Part shown: piece by piece, positions 53,117 to 62,460 of the stretch
How positions within the stretch are numbered: the first letter of the stretch is position 1
Layout of the letters: each line of letters opens with the position of its first letter
Source of the DNA: Emticicia sp. C21
Lineage (GTDB): Bacteria; Bacteroidota; Bacteroidia; Cytophagales; Spirosomataceae
Assembly: GCF_003418935.1 (NCBI RefSeq)
Contig: NZ_QVMT01000002.1
Span: forward strand, 1 to 64,000
Length of the DNA: 64,000 bases
Direction of reading: 5' to 3'
The notes under the pieces: generated by a model
Seen by the model: the letters and a program-made list of their open reading frames with translations, nothing else
What the model was told of the DNA's origin: nothing
Database searches by the model: none
Program-made: the position numbers and the translations under genes

Positions 53117-54055
53117 ATGAATCGTAGAAACTTTCTTTCAAAGAGTGCTATGGTAGCCGGTGCTTCTGCTTTACCTGTAGGTGCTGCTTTGGCATCAGAA
53201 ACACAAACAGGTACGCCTAAAGCCACTGCAGCCAATAAGTTCAAACTCTTATATGCGCCTCACTTTGGTATGTTTGAAAACTCTGCCGGAAAAGACCTTG
53301 TAGACCAGTTAAAATTCATGGCCGATAATGGTTTTATGGCATTAGAAGATAATGGCATGCTAGGGCGCCCGGTAGATGAGCAGAAAAAGATTGGTGAGAC
53401 TCTGACTAAATTGAATATGAAAATGGGGGTGTTTGTGATTGACGGTGGAGACAACTGGAAAACCTCATTAGCAACCGGAAAGAAAGAGTTTCTAGAGAAT
53501 TTTCTTAAAACCTGTCGTACTTCTGTAGAGGTAGCCAAACGTGTGAATGCCAGATGGGCAACAGTAGTGCCGGGTTTCTATGAAAGAAGATTACCGATTG
53601 GTATCCAGACCGCCAATGTAATAGATGCGCTACGCCGTGCCTGTGATATATTAGAGCCACATAACCTGACAATGGTATTAGAGCCATTAAGCGATACACC
53701 GGATTTATTCTTACGCAATTCAGACCAGACTTTTATGATTTGTAAGGCTGTTAACAGCCCATCGTGCAAGATTCTGTTTGATATGTGGCATATGCAACGC
53801 AACGAAGGCCGTATAACACAAAATATGGACTGGTGTTGGGACGAAATCGCTTATTTCCAGATAGGGGATGAGCCGGGCCGTAATGAACCAACTACTGGAG
53901 AGGTCAATTACAGAAGCCTATTCAAACATATTCATGATAAGTCCAAGGCAAAAAATCAGGAATTTATCTTAGGTATGGAACATGGAAATGCCTACAAAGG
54001 CCTGGAGGGAGAGAAGAAGCTAATTGAAGCCTACAGATGGAGCGATAATTTCTAA
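53117..54055 (+). CDS. Tat-exported TIM-barrel sugar isomerase-like protein
   Basis: 312 residues. MNRRNFLSKSAMVAGASALP is a twin-arginine signal. The mature protein is a xylose-isomerase-type TIM barrel resembling hydroxypyruvate isomerase: KLLYAPHFGMFENSAG, NARWATVVPGFYERR, LTMVLEPLSDTP (metal-binding Glu), ILFDMWHMQRNEG (Asp and His), AYFQIGDEPGRNEP and GMEHGNA (Glu). These are the usual metal-ligand positions, so catalysis is plausible. The substrate is probably a sugar or keto acid in the periplasm. Like the oxidoreductase at 6907, it is an enzyme exported by Tat. A terminator follows. Confidence 0.87.
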   Translation: MNRRNFLSKSAMVAGASALPVGAALASETQTGTPKATAANKFKLLYAPHFGMFENSAGKDLVDQLKFMADNGFMALEDNGMLGRPVDEQKKIGETLTKLNMKMGVFVIDGGDNWKTSLATGKKEFLENFLKTCRTSVEVAKRVNARWATVVPGFYERRLPIGIQTANVIDALRRACDILEPHNLTMVLEPLSDTPDLFLRNSDQTFMICKAVNSPSCKILFDMWHMQRNEGRITQNMDWCWDEIAYFQIGDEPGRNEPTTGEVNYRSLFKHIHDKSKAKNQEFILGMEHGNAYKGLEGEKKLIEAYRWSDNF

Positions 54056-54085
54056 AATACTATTCGTATAGTTTAAATAAAAATT

Positions 54086-54116
54086 AAGGTATCAGATGAT
54101 TAAACGCTGATACCTT
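54086..54116 (+). terminator. Terminator of the TIM-barrel gene
   Basis: AAGGTATCAG and CTGATACCTT form a perfect 10-bp stem with an 11-base loop, followed by five more T. Confidence 0.88.
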
Positions 54117-54155
54117 TTTTTGTATTGGTGATAAATAAAGGTCATAAAATAAAAA

Positions 54156-54184
54156 AGCCTTATCCGTTATTAACGAATAAGACT
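54156..54184 (-). terminator. Terminator of the small Thr-rich lipoprotein gene
   Basis: On the minus strand AGTCTTATTCGTT and AACGGATAAGGCT pair with two G-U pairs, loop AAT, followed by five T; 22 bases after the stop. Confidence 0.85.
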
Positions 54185-54205
54185 CTTATAATACCTGATT
54201 AAGAA

Positions 54206-54388
54206 TTATTTCTTAGTAGTATCAGCAACAGCTGTAGTATCAGTTGTTACAGTTGTATCAGCTGGAGCCATAACTGAAGTAGCAGTTGTATCTACAGTTG
54301 TAGAATCAGCAGAACCTTCAGTTTTAGATGTACAAGCGGCTAGAGAAGCCATACCAGCTACGAATAAGATTGCAAATACTTTTTTCAT
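54206..54388 (-). CDS. Small Thr/Ala-rich lipoprotein
   Basis: 60 residues. The signal ends SLAAC (Cys19); the 41-residue mature part consists largely of Thr, Ala, Asp and Val (DTTVTTDTTAVADTTKK) and has no fold signature. Small lipoproteins of this kind are common in Cytophagales and may act as abundant envelope spacers, but no role is known. A consensus promoter with a 21-base spacer and a clear terminator make this a genuine one-gene transcription unit. Confidence 0.85.
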   Translation of the reverse strand: MKKVFAILFVAGMASLAACTSKTEGSADSTTVDTTATSVMAPADTTVTTDTTAVADTTKK

Positions 54389-54423
54389 TTCTTTATGATG
54401 TTTTTAAGGTTTGAAACGCACTG

Positions 54424-54455
54424 CAAATTTAAGTTTATTTTAAGATATGAAGCAA
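54424..54455 (-). promoter_or_regulatory. Promoter of the small Thr-rich lipoprotein gene
   Basis: On the minus strand TTG (54453-54455), 21-base spacer, TAAATTTG (54424-54431), 35 bases before the start codon. Confidence 0.7.
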
Positions 54456-54530
54456 GTGTTTCTTAAATTTTTTTTAAAATCACCTTAAATATGTCTTAAG
54501 AAAACAATAATATCTTGATTATGTCCAATT

Positions 54531-55064
54531 TTAGCGAGGATTACGGGTCTTTATTTTATCATAAATGCCCGTACTTCTGAAAGTAAGAAACTTATGTCCA
54601 AAGTAATTAGCCAGGAAGCTAAACCCCATTCCTACAACGTGAGAACCTTTTTCGCGTACAAAGAGAGAGTATTGAGAGAAGTATTTGTTTGCCACGTGGT
54701 CGAAAGTAAGAGAGGAGATTCCTACCTGTATGCCCCAGGCTACTAAGGCAATGATTAAAAACTTAACAGATTCGCGGCGGGTATTACCCGATTCTTTGGC
54801 AGAAAAAGCAAAAACTTTAGCAGGAATAAAACTCACTACAGTTGCCGTGAGATAACCAGCTGAAACGCTTAGATTAAATGCGGGCTTATCTGCAAAGCCC
54901 AAATAGAGAAAAAGAGATTTATAGGGGATTTGTGTGATAAAGTTTGTGCCGGCTCCTAATATAGCAGTAAGAAAAAAAGAAATAAAGCTTCTTAATTCCT
55001 TACTTTTTATTTTTTCTAATATTTTTAACAAGATTGTATGATTTATAAATACACTTTTTATCAC
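54531..55064 (-). CDS. GtrA-like family membrane protein
   Basis: 177 residues with four membrane helices: FISFFLTAILGAGTNFITQI, LSVSAGYLTATVVSFIPAK, FLIIALVAWGIQVGISSL and VVGMGFSFLANYFGHKFLTF. The ending NYFGHKFLTFR matches GtrA/DPMS-type flippases, which help move polyprenyl-linked sugars across the membrane. The start codon is GTG at 55064, overlapping the nuoN stop as GTGA, so it is translated together with the NADH dehydrogenase genes, an unexpected partner. A GtrB-like glycosyltransferase lies at 61482, about 6.4 kb away. Confidence 0.82.
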   Translation of the reverse strand: MIKSVFINHTILLKILEKIKSKELRSFISFFLTAILGAGTNFITQIPYKSLFLYLGFADKPAFNLSVSAGYLTATVVSFIPAKVFAFSAKESGNTRRESVKFLIIALVAWGIQVGISSLTFDHVANKYFSQYSLFVREKGSHVVGMGFSFLANYFGHKFLTFRSTGIYDKIKTRNPR

Positions 55065-56458
55065 ATCAGGCTACGCAATAAGTCAGGGAAAAGTCCAAGC
55101 AGAATAGAACCGAAAGTAGTGATTCCGAGAATTATCTTATAAAAAGGCGTTAAACTGATTGCTTCGCCCTCGCTTTCTCTCATGTAAGCAGCAATAATCG
55201 GTTTGAAATAATAATAGATACCTACTGCCGACATCAAAATAGCTACTACCAATAACCAGATATGTCCTCTGAAAGCAGCATCTGAAAATACATAAAATTT
55301 ACCCCAGAAACCTGCTGTTAAAGGAATACCTGCTAATGAAAGCATTGATATTGCTAAAATGAAAGCTAGAAAAGGATTTCTTTTAGATAGACCGTTTAAT
55401 ACTGCTATACTTTCGTCTGGTCTTCCATCGACCAGTTTTTCTTTCGATACTGCCATCAATACACCAAAGGCGCTGATGGTAGCCAAAGAATAGGCCAATG
55501 AATAAAATACGATTGAATCATCTGATTTATTGCTTAAACCCACTACTGCCATCAACATATATCCGGCATGCGATACACTCGAAAACGCCAACATACGTTT
55601 GAAGCTTCCTTGCGATACTGCCGTAACATTGCTGATAATTAAGCTTAATACTGTCATGATAATTACCATTACCCACCAGAAACTATAAATAGGTGAGAAT
55701 GATACTTCTAATATGCGATAAATAGCGGCAAATCCAGCTGTCTTTACAATAGTTGACATGAAAGTTGTAAAGATTGTCGGAGCACCCTCATATACGTCTG
55801 GAGTCCAGAAGTGGAATGGCGCCGCAGATACTTTAAACAATAAGCCAATTAATAAGAAAGTAACACCCACATATAAATACACTGAAGAGTGTTGTGTTGA
55901 TACCATTTGCGTTACTACAGTACGGGCTGCATCAATATTGAAAGAGTAATTGGCACCATATAACATAGCAATACCAAACAACATAATACCTGTAGCAAAT
56001 GACCCCATTAAGAAATATTTAAGAGCGGCTTCATTTCCTCTCAGATTACGTTTATCACTGCCGGTCAGTACATACATCGAAACAGAAAGAATCTCAACAC
56101 CGATAAAAAGCATAATCAGGTTCTGGAACCCTGTCATCATAATTGCTCCTACCAACGAAAACTGCAGGATCGCAAAATACTCTGCTGGTTGTGCATGTTC
56201 ATCGTCAATAAAACCCTTTGTTAATGCAATAATCAAAAACGCAGAAAGCAGAATAACAGCTGATAACAGGATAGTAAAGTTATTGACCTGCAACATATTG
56301 TTGAAGTACAAGCCCGGTTTGTTCCAGTCGTACAGATTGGCAAAAAAGGCAAGTGTTACAAAAAATAAGGTAGCAGGAAGTAAAACTTTCTTAGATTTAA
56401 GAAAACCTAAGAAAAGAGTAATAATTCCGGTAATAGAAAGTACGAGTATTGGATACAT
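55061..56458 (-). CDS. nuoN: NADH-quinone oxidoreductase subunit N
   Basis: 465 residues with about 14 helices. The antiporter-like core shows NLIMLFIGVEILSVSMYVL with the essential Glu, KVSAAPFHFWTPDVYEGAP with the conserved Lys, and MLAFSSVSHAGYMLMA. NuoN is one of three proton-pumping membrane subunits of respiratory complex I. It is 50 bases downstream of nuoM and ends by overlapping the gtrA-like gene. Confidence 0.95.
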   Translation of the reverse strand: MYPILVLSITGIITLFLGFLKSKKVLLPATLFFVTLAFFANLYDWNKPGLYFNNMLQVNNFTILLSAVILLSAFLIIALTKGFIDDEHAQPAEYFAILQFSLVGAIMMTGFQNLIMLFIGVEILSVSMYVLTGSDKRNLRGNEAALKYFLMGSFATGIMLFGIAMLYGANYSFNIDAARTVVTQMVSTQHSSVYLYVGVTFLLIGLLFKVSAAPFHFWTPDVYEGAPTIFTTFMSTIVKTAGFAAIYRILEVSFSPIYSFWWVMVIIMTVLSLIISNVTAVSQGSFKRMLAFSSVSHAGYMLMAVVGLSNKSDDSIVFYSLAYSLATISAFGVLMAVSKEKLVDGRPDESIAVLNGLSKRNPFLAFILAISMLSLAGIPLTAGFWGKFYVFSDAAFRGHIWLLVVAILMSAVGIYYYFKPIIAAYMRESEGEAISLTPFYKIILGITTFGSILLGLFPDLLRSLM

Positions 56459-56508
56459 AATATCTATTGAGCATTATCAGTTCGCTACTGTCGGGAACGA
56501 ACTGTAAA

Positions 56509-57957
56509 TTAAGGATGAATCAGTTGTAATAAACTATTAACCGCAGGTTCAGTAATTTTCAAAAACACATTAGGGAAAATACCCATCAATAAAACTACGG
56601 CAGCGATAGGTAATAAAACGGCAATTTCTGTACCTTTCACATCGCTGAATTCAGATGTAACGGCATTACGTTCGCCAAACATAGAGCGTTGCATCATGCG
56701 TAGCATATATACAGCACCCAGGATAATGGTTAATCCAGCTATGCCACCTAGCCACGCATTTTTATCAAATACGCCTTTCAGCAATAAAAACTCTCCTACA
56801 AAACCATTGGTTAAAGGCAAGGCTACGCTGCCCAACATGATAATCATGAAATAAATACTAAGTGCCGGAGTATTTTGGGTAATACCGCCCAGAGAGTTTA
56901 AATCTCTTGTATTGGTGCGGTCGTACATAATTTTTACAATGAAAAATAAACCTACTGCATTGATACCATGCGCTACCATTTGTAATAAAGCACCCTGGAT
57001 ACCACTTAATGTGCCAGATAGTACCCCTGCTGCCATTAAGCCCATATGAGCAAATGAAGAATAAGCAATCAGACGTTTGATATTATTCTGTTGAATAGCG
57101 ATTACAGAACCATAAATCAAACCGATTATTGAGAGAACCATCGCTATCATGCCATAGTTTGACAAACCTATCGGAGCCAATGGTAATAAGATTCGGATTA
57201 ATCCATAAACCCCCATTTTCGACAATAAACCAGATAATAACATCGTAGCGGCAGTTGGCGACTCGCTATAAGTATCCGGTTGCCAGGTATGGAATGGTAA
57301 TACAGGCATTTTGATAGCAAAGGCTATAAAGAAAGCCCAGAATAGTAAATTCTGACTGGTAGGCGAAAGGAATTTAGCCGCAGTATATAGCTCCTGAATA
57401 TTAGCCGTAGATGCTTTGATGTATAAATATACAACGGCCACTAACATGAACAAACTTCCAAACATGGTATAAACAAACATTTTGAAAGTAATTCTTGGTG
57501 CATTTACTCCTCCCCAGATAGCTGCTAAGAAATACACAGGAATTAGGGCAACTTCGTAGAAGAAATAGAATAAGAAAATATCTTTTGCCATAAAAACGCC
57601 CATCAAAGCGGCTTGCGCTAATAAGATAAGCGAGTAGAAAGATTCGGTTTTTTTATAGCTATACTTGAATGTAGAAAGAACAATCAACGGTACTAAGAAA
57701 CCTGTCAGAGCAATCATTAGAAGACTTATACCATCAATTCCTAAATGGAAATTGATTTTCAAATCTTTCATCCAGGCATATTTGATTTCAATAAGCGTTT
57801 GAGAATCAAAAGTAATAAAGGCGTATGCAGCTACGGCAAACTCTATCAATGAAGTCAATAAAGCTATATTTTTTGATACTCCAGCATTACTACCTCTTAA
57901 TAAAAACAGTAAAAGACTGCCAATAAGGGGAATTAGTATAAGGATTAGTGCTAACAT
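56509..57957 (-). CDS. nuoM: NADH-quinone oxidoreductase subunit M
   Basis: 482 residues, about 14 helices. LFYFFYEVALIPVYFLAAIW has the key Glu of helix 5; FAIKMPVLPFHTWQPDTYSESP has the pumping Lys and the HTWxPD motif; RLIAYSSFAHMGLMAAG holds the second conserved Lys region. It is a proton-translocating subunit of complex I. It lies 43 bases after nuoL. Confidence 0.95.
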   Translation of the reverse strand: MLALILILIPLIGSLLLFLLRGSNAGVSKNIALLTSLIEFAVAAYAFITFDSQTLIEIKYAWMKDLKINFHLGIDGISLLMIALTGFLVPLIVLSTFKYSYKKTESFYSLILLAQAALMGVFMAKDIFLFYFFYEVALIPVYFLAAIWGGVNAPRITFKMFVYTMFGSLFMLVAVVYLYIKASTANIQELYTAAKFLSPTSQNLLFWAFFIAFAIKMPVLPFHTWQPDTYSESPTAATMLLSGLLSKMGVYGLIRILLPLAPIGLSNYGMIAMVLSIIGLIYGSVIAIQQNNIKRLIAYSSFAHMGLMAAGVLSGTLSGIQGALLQMVAHGINAVGLFFIVKIMYDRTNTRDLNSLGGITQNTPALSIYFMIIMLGSVALPLTNGFVGEFLLLKGVFDKNAWLGGIAGLTIILGAVYMLRMMQRSMFGERNAVTSEFSDVKGTEIAVLLPIAAVVLLMGIFPNVFLKITEPAVNSLLQLIHP

Positions 57958-58000
57958 CCGGAATTATTTTTAAATTTTTAAGTCGTAATGTTTAGTTGGA

Positions 58001-59944
58001 TTATTTTATTCCAACAAATGCTTTAATTGTTTCCAGAACCTGATAACCCAGGTTGATTCCTAGTATTATCGTAATACCAATTACCATAGCAAATAAATAG
58101 AAGCCTGTTCCACCGGCTTGTAATCTGCGGGTAAGATTGCTGAATGAATTCACCATATTACCAACGCCGCGTACAATTGCATCAAAACCTTTAGGTTCAA
58201 ATACATTCACAAAGAAATTTGATAAGCTTTTCACCGGATTTACGAAAATTGCCCAGTATACCTCATCAATATAATATTTGTTGTAAATCACTTTCTGTAC
58301 ACCTGTAATTTCGCTGTCTTCGACAGGTACGTTTTTGCTGCCACCAAATCTTGTATAAGCTATAAAAATAGCAATTAACGCAGCGCCCAACGAAATTCCC
58401 ATAAGCATCCACTCTGTTGAATGTTCAACCGGATGTGCTCCGAACTCAGGATTAACAGCTTTTGATCCTTCATAAATAGGATTCAAAAAGTCTGCTAATA
58501 AATGAGGAGCATGAAAAACTTCAGGCATACCTATAAAACCTCCAACAAATGAGAAAACCGCTAAGACCATCAAAGGAATAGTCATGCTTGCCGGAGATTC
58601 ATGCAAATGGTGTTCTTGCTCGTGAGTACCTCTGAAAGAACCTGTAAAAGTAAGGAAGAACAAACGGAACATATAAAATGCCGTCATCATAGAGCCAATT
58701 AATGCCAAAACCCACATCAATTTATTATGCTCGTATACATGTGCTAAGATTTCATCTTTTGAGAAGAAACCGGCTAGTGGGAATACTCCTGAAATAGCTA
58801 TAGTACCTATTAAAAATGTAATAGCAGTAATTTTGATTTTGCTCCATAAACCACCCATTCTGCGAATATCCTGTTCACCACTCATGGCATGAATGACACT
58901 ACCTGCCGCTAAGAATAATAAGGCTTTGAAGAAAGCATGCGTAATTACATGGAAGAAACCCGATGTATAAGCAGATACACCTAAGCCCATAAACATATAT
59001 CCCAACTGACTGACAGTAGAGTAAGCCAATACTTTCTTAATATCATTCTGGAAAATACCAATTGTTGCAGCGAAAACGGCCGTTGCCACACCAATCCAGG
59101 CTACAAATTCCAATGTTTCAGGGGCAAGTGTGTATAGAATATTCGAGCGAATAATCATATATATACCCGAGGTAACCATGGTAGCGGCGTGGATTAGGGC
59201 TGAAACCGGAGTAGGGCCGGCCATTGCATCCGGTAACCAGGTATATAAAGGTATCTGAGCCGATTTACCCATCGCACCAATAAATAGGAAGCCTGTAATA
59301 GCAATGATAGTGCTATCGCCTACGGTTAAACCTTTCGCTTTTTCGAATACTTCTGTGTATTCAACCGAGCCGAAATTTAATATTATCAGGAAAATACCAA
59401 TCAAAAAGCCCAGGTCACCAATACGGTTCATGATGAAGGCTTTTCTGGCGGCATTACCATATTCTGTATTTTTATTCCAGAAGCCGATAAGTAAGTAAGA
59501 ACACAAACCAACACCTTCCCAACCGATAAACATCACGATATAATTTGAACCCATTACCAATAATAGCATGGAGAATAAGAACAAATTAAGGAATGCCATA
59601 AACTTGCCGTATCCTTCATCATCGTGCATATAGCCCATTGAGTACATGTGTATAAGCGTACCTACACCTGTAATCACAAAGAGCATAATGATTGATAGCT
59701 GATCTATCTGAAATGAGAAATTGATTTGCAATGAGCCGACAGTAATCCAGTCGAAAACATTAATCAGAATAGGTTGGTTAGTTTCAGTGAGTTGGGTATA
59801 GGCTATTACAGTACCAATGAATGATAGTAAAGAAGCCCCGACACCAATAGGTCCGGCTAAGCTGGTAGGAATTTTACGAAACCCCAGACCGTTGATTAAA
59901 AAACCAATGAGTGGAAATAAAGGTATTAGAGTAATGATTGACAT
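58001..59944 (-). CDS. nuoL: NADH-quinone oxidoreductase subunit L
   Basis: 647 residues, about 16 helices including the long lateral arm at the C-terminus. NYIVMFIGWEGVGLCSYLLI with the helix-5 Glu, SAQIPLYTWLPDAMAGPTPV with the Lys/TWLPDAM motif and KKVLAYSTVSQLGYMFMG are standard. It is the distal proton-pumping subunit of complex I. It comes 74 bases after nuoK in the same unit. Confidence 0.96.
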   Translation of the reverse strand: MSIITLIPLFPLIGFLINGLGFRKIPTSLAGPIGVGASLLSFIGTVIAYTQLTETNQPILINVFDWITVGSLQINFSFQIDQLSIIMLFVITGVGTLIHMYSMGYMHDDEGYGKFMAFLNLFLFSMLLLVMGSNYIVMFIGWEGVGLCSYLLIGFWNKNTEYGNAARKAFIMNRIGDLGFLIGIFLIILNFGSVEYTEVFEKAKGLTVGDSTIIAITGFLFIGAMGKSAQIPLYTWLPDAMAGPTPVSALIHAATMVTSGIYMIIRSNILYTLAPETLEFVAWIGVATAVFAATIGIFQNDIKKVLAYSTVSQLGYMFMGLGVSAYTSGFFHVITHAFFKALLFLAAGSVIHAMSGEQDIRRMGGLWSKIKITAITFLIGTIAISGVFPLAGFFSKDEILAHVYEHNKLMWVLALIGSMMTAFYMFRLFFLTFTGSFRGTHEQEHHLHESPASMTIPLMVLAVFSFVGGFIGMPEVFHAPHLLADFLNPIYEGSKAVNPEFGAHPVEHSTEWMLMGISLGAALIAIFIAYTRFGGSKNVPVEDSEITGVQKVIYNKYYIDEVYWAIFVNPVKSLSNFFVNVFEPKGFDAIVRGVGNMVNSFSNLTRRLQAGGTGFYLFAMVIGITIILGINLGYQVLETIKAFVGIK

Positions 59945-60018
59945 ATATTAATAACCTCAGCCTCAAAGGCATGGTAAATAAGGTTTAAAAACTAGTATAT
60001 CTATATTAATGAAGAGAC

Positions 60019-60351
60019 TTACCACTTCAATTTGTCTAACAAACCGACATCGATAGAACGGATATTTCTATAAATCATCACGATAATAGCCAGACCAACG
60101 GCTACTTCTGCCGCGGCGACTGCCATAATAAAAAATACAAAAACCTGCCCCGATGCATCGGCACGATAAGAAGAAAACGCTATCAATAAAAGGTTAACAG
60201 CATTGAGCATTAACTCGATTGACATGAAAATGATGATAGCATTACGGCGTATCAATACACCCACGACCCCAATGATGAATAAAATACTTGCCAATAAGAC
60301 ATAATTTAGCAAAGGAACGGTCTGGATAATGTCTGGTATTTTACTTTGCAT
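60019..60351 (-). CDS. nuoK: NADH-quinone oxidoreductase subunit K
   Basis: 110 residues from the ATG at 60351 ([16 protein letters not shown]); an earlier in-frame ATG at 60390 overlaps the promoter's -7 element and is rejected. Three helices. [24 protein letters not shown] contains the conserved membrane Glu, and [19 protein letters not shown] the second. It is the first gene of nuoK-nuoL-nuoM-nuoN-gtrA; nuoA to nuoJ are not in this window and must lie elsewhere. Confidence 0.96.
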   Translation of the reverse strand: MQSKIPDIIQTVPLLNYVLLASILFIIGVVGVLIRRNAIIIFMSIELMLNAVNLLLIAFSSYRADASGQVFVFFIMAVAAAEVAVGLAIIVMIYRNIRSIDVGLLDKLKW

Positions 60352-60387
60352 TTGCAGATTTATGGTTGTTTTTCCGAAAAGATTTCG

Positions 60388-60417
60388 CAAAAATAATCAA
60401 CAATTATCAATAAACAA
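60388..60417 (-). promoter_or_regulatory. Promoter of the nuoKLMN-gtrA unit
   Basis: On the minus strand TTG (60415-60417), 19-base spacer, TATTTTTG (60388-60395). Transcription would start near 60381, about 30 bases before nuoK. Confidence 0.7.
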
Positions 60418-60503
60418 TTATCAATCCTAATTTTAACTTTCTCCTAATTCTTAGAGAAATGCTACTTTTTGTACTAGAAAATTGCCTCTTAATTGCCAAA
60501 AAA

Positions 60504-61319
60504 TTACTTATCAAGTAACATTTTTAATTTGATTTCTGTAAGCTTTCTCTTCGTATCTAATGGAAAATCTCCATTAATAATCCAATCATAATATTGCGGC
60601 TCTTGTTTTAATACCGCTTTGACGGCCTTACCATTGTGTTTGCCGAAATTGAACATAATCTCTCCTTTAGGATTCCGGGTCATTCTTTGGGCAAAATCAA
60701 CAATATTAGCCGAGGTCAACTGGTGTAATACGTCCATGTCATTTTTTACAGGTTCGTATTCTTCACCTTTGTCATTTTTCAGTTTCACACCTTCGTATTT
60801 TTCTACCTGCGCACAAAGTACTTCTAAGGTAGCCAGGGTATCAACTTCGGCACTATGGGCACCATCTAATTCTCTGTTACAATACAAACGGTAAGCCGCT
60901 GAGAGCGTACGAGGCTCCATCAGATGGAAAATCCGTTGGGCATCAATCAGTTTACGATTTTTGGTGTCAAAATCCACATCAATTCTTAAGAACTCCTCTA
61001 CCAGCATCGGTACATCAAAACGATTGCTGTTAAAGCCTGCTAAATCGCAACCCTCTAAAAACTGCGCTAGAGACCTGCCTATTTGCTTGAAACTGGGCGC
61101 ATCTTTTACATCTTCATCATAAATACCATGAATCATACTCGTCTCCGGTGGAATCGGTACGCCCGGATTAATCAATTTTGTCTTTACTTCAACCGTTCCG
61201 TCAAGTTTGGCTTTGGCAATACACAATTCTACAATTCTGTCTTTGGTAATATTTACTCCGGTAGTTTCGAGGTCAATTACGGCAAGGGGTTTTCGGAGTT
61301 TAAGAGAATGAGTAAGCAT
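60504..61319 (-). CDS. DnaQ-like 3'-5' exonuclease
   Basis: 271 residues. The DEDDh exonuclease fold occupies the first 180 residues: AVIDLETTGVN with the first Asp and Glu, LAGFNSNRFDVPMLVEEF with the third acid, and GAHSAEVDTLATLEVL with the His and last Asp. The C-terminal part (FNFGKHNGKAVKAV, YYDWIINGDFP) is a DUF3820-like segment found at the end of such exonucleases in Bacteroidota. It probably proofreads or trims DNA or RNA ends. A TACCTTTG -7 element lies on the minus strand at 61343-61350. Confidence 0.92.
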   Translation of the reverse strand: MLTHSLKLRKPLAVIDLETTGVNITKDRIVELCIAKAKLDGTVEVKTKLINPGVPIPPETSMIHGIYDEDVKDAPSFKQIGRSLAQFLEGCDLAGFNSNRFDVPMLVEEFLRIDVDFDTKNRKLIDAQRIFHLMEPRTLSAAYRLYCNRELDGAHSAEVDTLATLEVLCAQVEKYEGVKLKNDKGEEYEPVKNDMDVLHQLTSANIVDFAQRMTRNPKGEIMFNFGKHNGKAVKAVLKQEPQYYDWIINGDFPLDTKRKLTEIKLKMLLDK

Positions 61320-61429
61320 TATTGGTCATTTAAATCAAGACACAAAGGTAGGAAATAATCGAACGGATGGAAGATTTTGTAAGTAAATTATCTGATATGT
61401 CACTATTTCTTGAATCGCTCATCCAATAA

Positions 61430-61460
61430 AAAATGCCACTTCGTGTCGAAATGGCATTTT
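61430..61460 (-). terminator. Terminator of the glycosyltransferase gene
   Basis: AAAATGCCA-c-TTCG and CGAA-a-TGGCATTTT form a 14-bp stem with one mismatch, loop TGT, 21 bases after the stop. Confidence 0.85.
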
Positions 61461-61481
61461 AAAAGGATATATCATTTACCC

Positions 61482-62426
61482 TTATTTCTTCTCAATCACT
61501 TCATCAATCACAAAGAAAGGGCGTTTTTTTACTTCAATGTAAATTCTGCCGATGTATTCGCCTAAAATACCTAAGATAATCAGAATAACACCACCTAAGA
61601 AATACATGCCTACTGCCAGAGAAGCCGTTCCCGGAGTTTCTTCGGGGGCATGACCAAAAACTTTAAAGCCTATCAGTCGGTGCAAAACAAAGAAAATACC
61701 TAAGAAAAACGAGGGAATAGAGATAATAAAGCCCATATAAGTAGCCAGACGAAGCGGGAAACTTGAAAAGCCAAATAAACCGTCTAATGCTAACTGAACC
61801 AATTTCTTAAAAGTATATTTTACTTCTCCTGCTGCTCTTTCGGCTCTTTCGTAAGTAACACCAATCTGTTTAAATCCGGCAAAGGCACGCATACCGCGTA
61901 CAAATCTCAATTGTTCAGGCATCTCATGTACCAGTACATTCACCACTTTTCTATCCATTACACAAAAATCACCAGAATCCAGAGGAATTTCAATGTCAGA
62001 AATCCAGGCCAGTATTCTATAAAAAGTTGAATAAGCCATTTTCTTGAAGAAGCCCTCTTTGCGTTTGGTTCTGACGGCGTATACTACTTCGTACCCCTCG
62101 CGCCATTTATCCAGAAATCTATGTAATTCTTCTGGTGGATCTTGTAAGTCACCATCCATAATGACAATGGCATCACCTTTAGCTGTTTTTATTCCAGCTG
62201 AAATCGCAGGTTGATGTCCGAAGTTTCTGGAAAGTTTTACTATTCTTACACGGGCATCTTTTTCGGCCATTACTCTCATCATAGTCAAAGAACTATCACG
62301 AGAGCCATCATCTACTAAAACAATTTCGTAATCTTCTCCCCAGGAAGGAGCAGCAGCAGTTAATCGGGTATAAAGATTTTGGAGATTTTCTTCTTCGTTA
62401 AAAATGGGAATTACAATAGAAATCAT
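61482..62426 (-). CDS. Family 2 glycosyltransferase, GtrB/DPMS-like
   Basis: 314 residues. The GT-A domain (1-220) starts MISIVIPIFNEEENLQNLY, has ADGSRD-type LVDDGSRDSS, the metal-binding VIMDGDLQDPPEEL and SGDFCVMDRKVV. Two C-terminal helices (about 235-260 and 270-295) anchor it in the membrane (FISIPSFFLGIFFVLHRLIG, GVILIILGILGEYIGRIY). Relatives load glucose or a similar sugar onto undecaprenyl phosphate for decoration of surface glycans. A GtrA-like flippase gene, its usual partner, sits apart at 54531. It has its own promoter. Confidence 0.92.
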   Translation of the reverse strand: MISIVIPIFNEEENLQNLYTRLTAAAPSWGEDYEIVLVDDGSRDSSLTMMRVMAEKDARVRIVKLSRNFGHQPAISAGIKTAKGDAIVIMDGDLQDPPEELHRFLDKWREGYEVVYAVRTKRKEGFFKKMAYSTFYRILAWISDIEIPLDSGDFCVMDRKVVNVLVHEMPEQLRFVRGMRAFAGFKQIGVTYERAERAAGEVKYTFKKLVQLALDGLFGFSSFPLRLATYMGFIISIPSFFLGIFFVLHRLIGFKVFGHAPEETPGTASLAVGMYFLGGVILIILGILGEYIGRIYIEVKKRPFFVIDEVIEKK

Positions 62427-62460
62427 TATAACAAGGGCTTAGTGCGAATGTTTAGAGACG

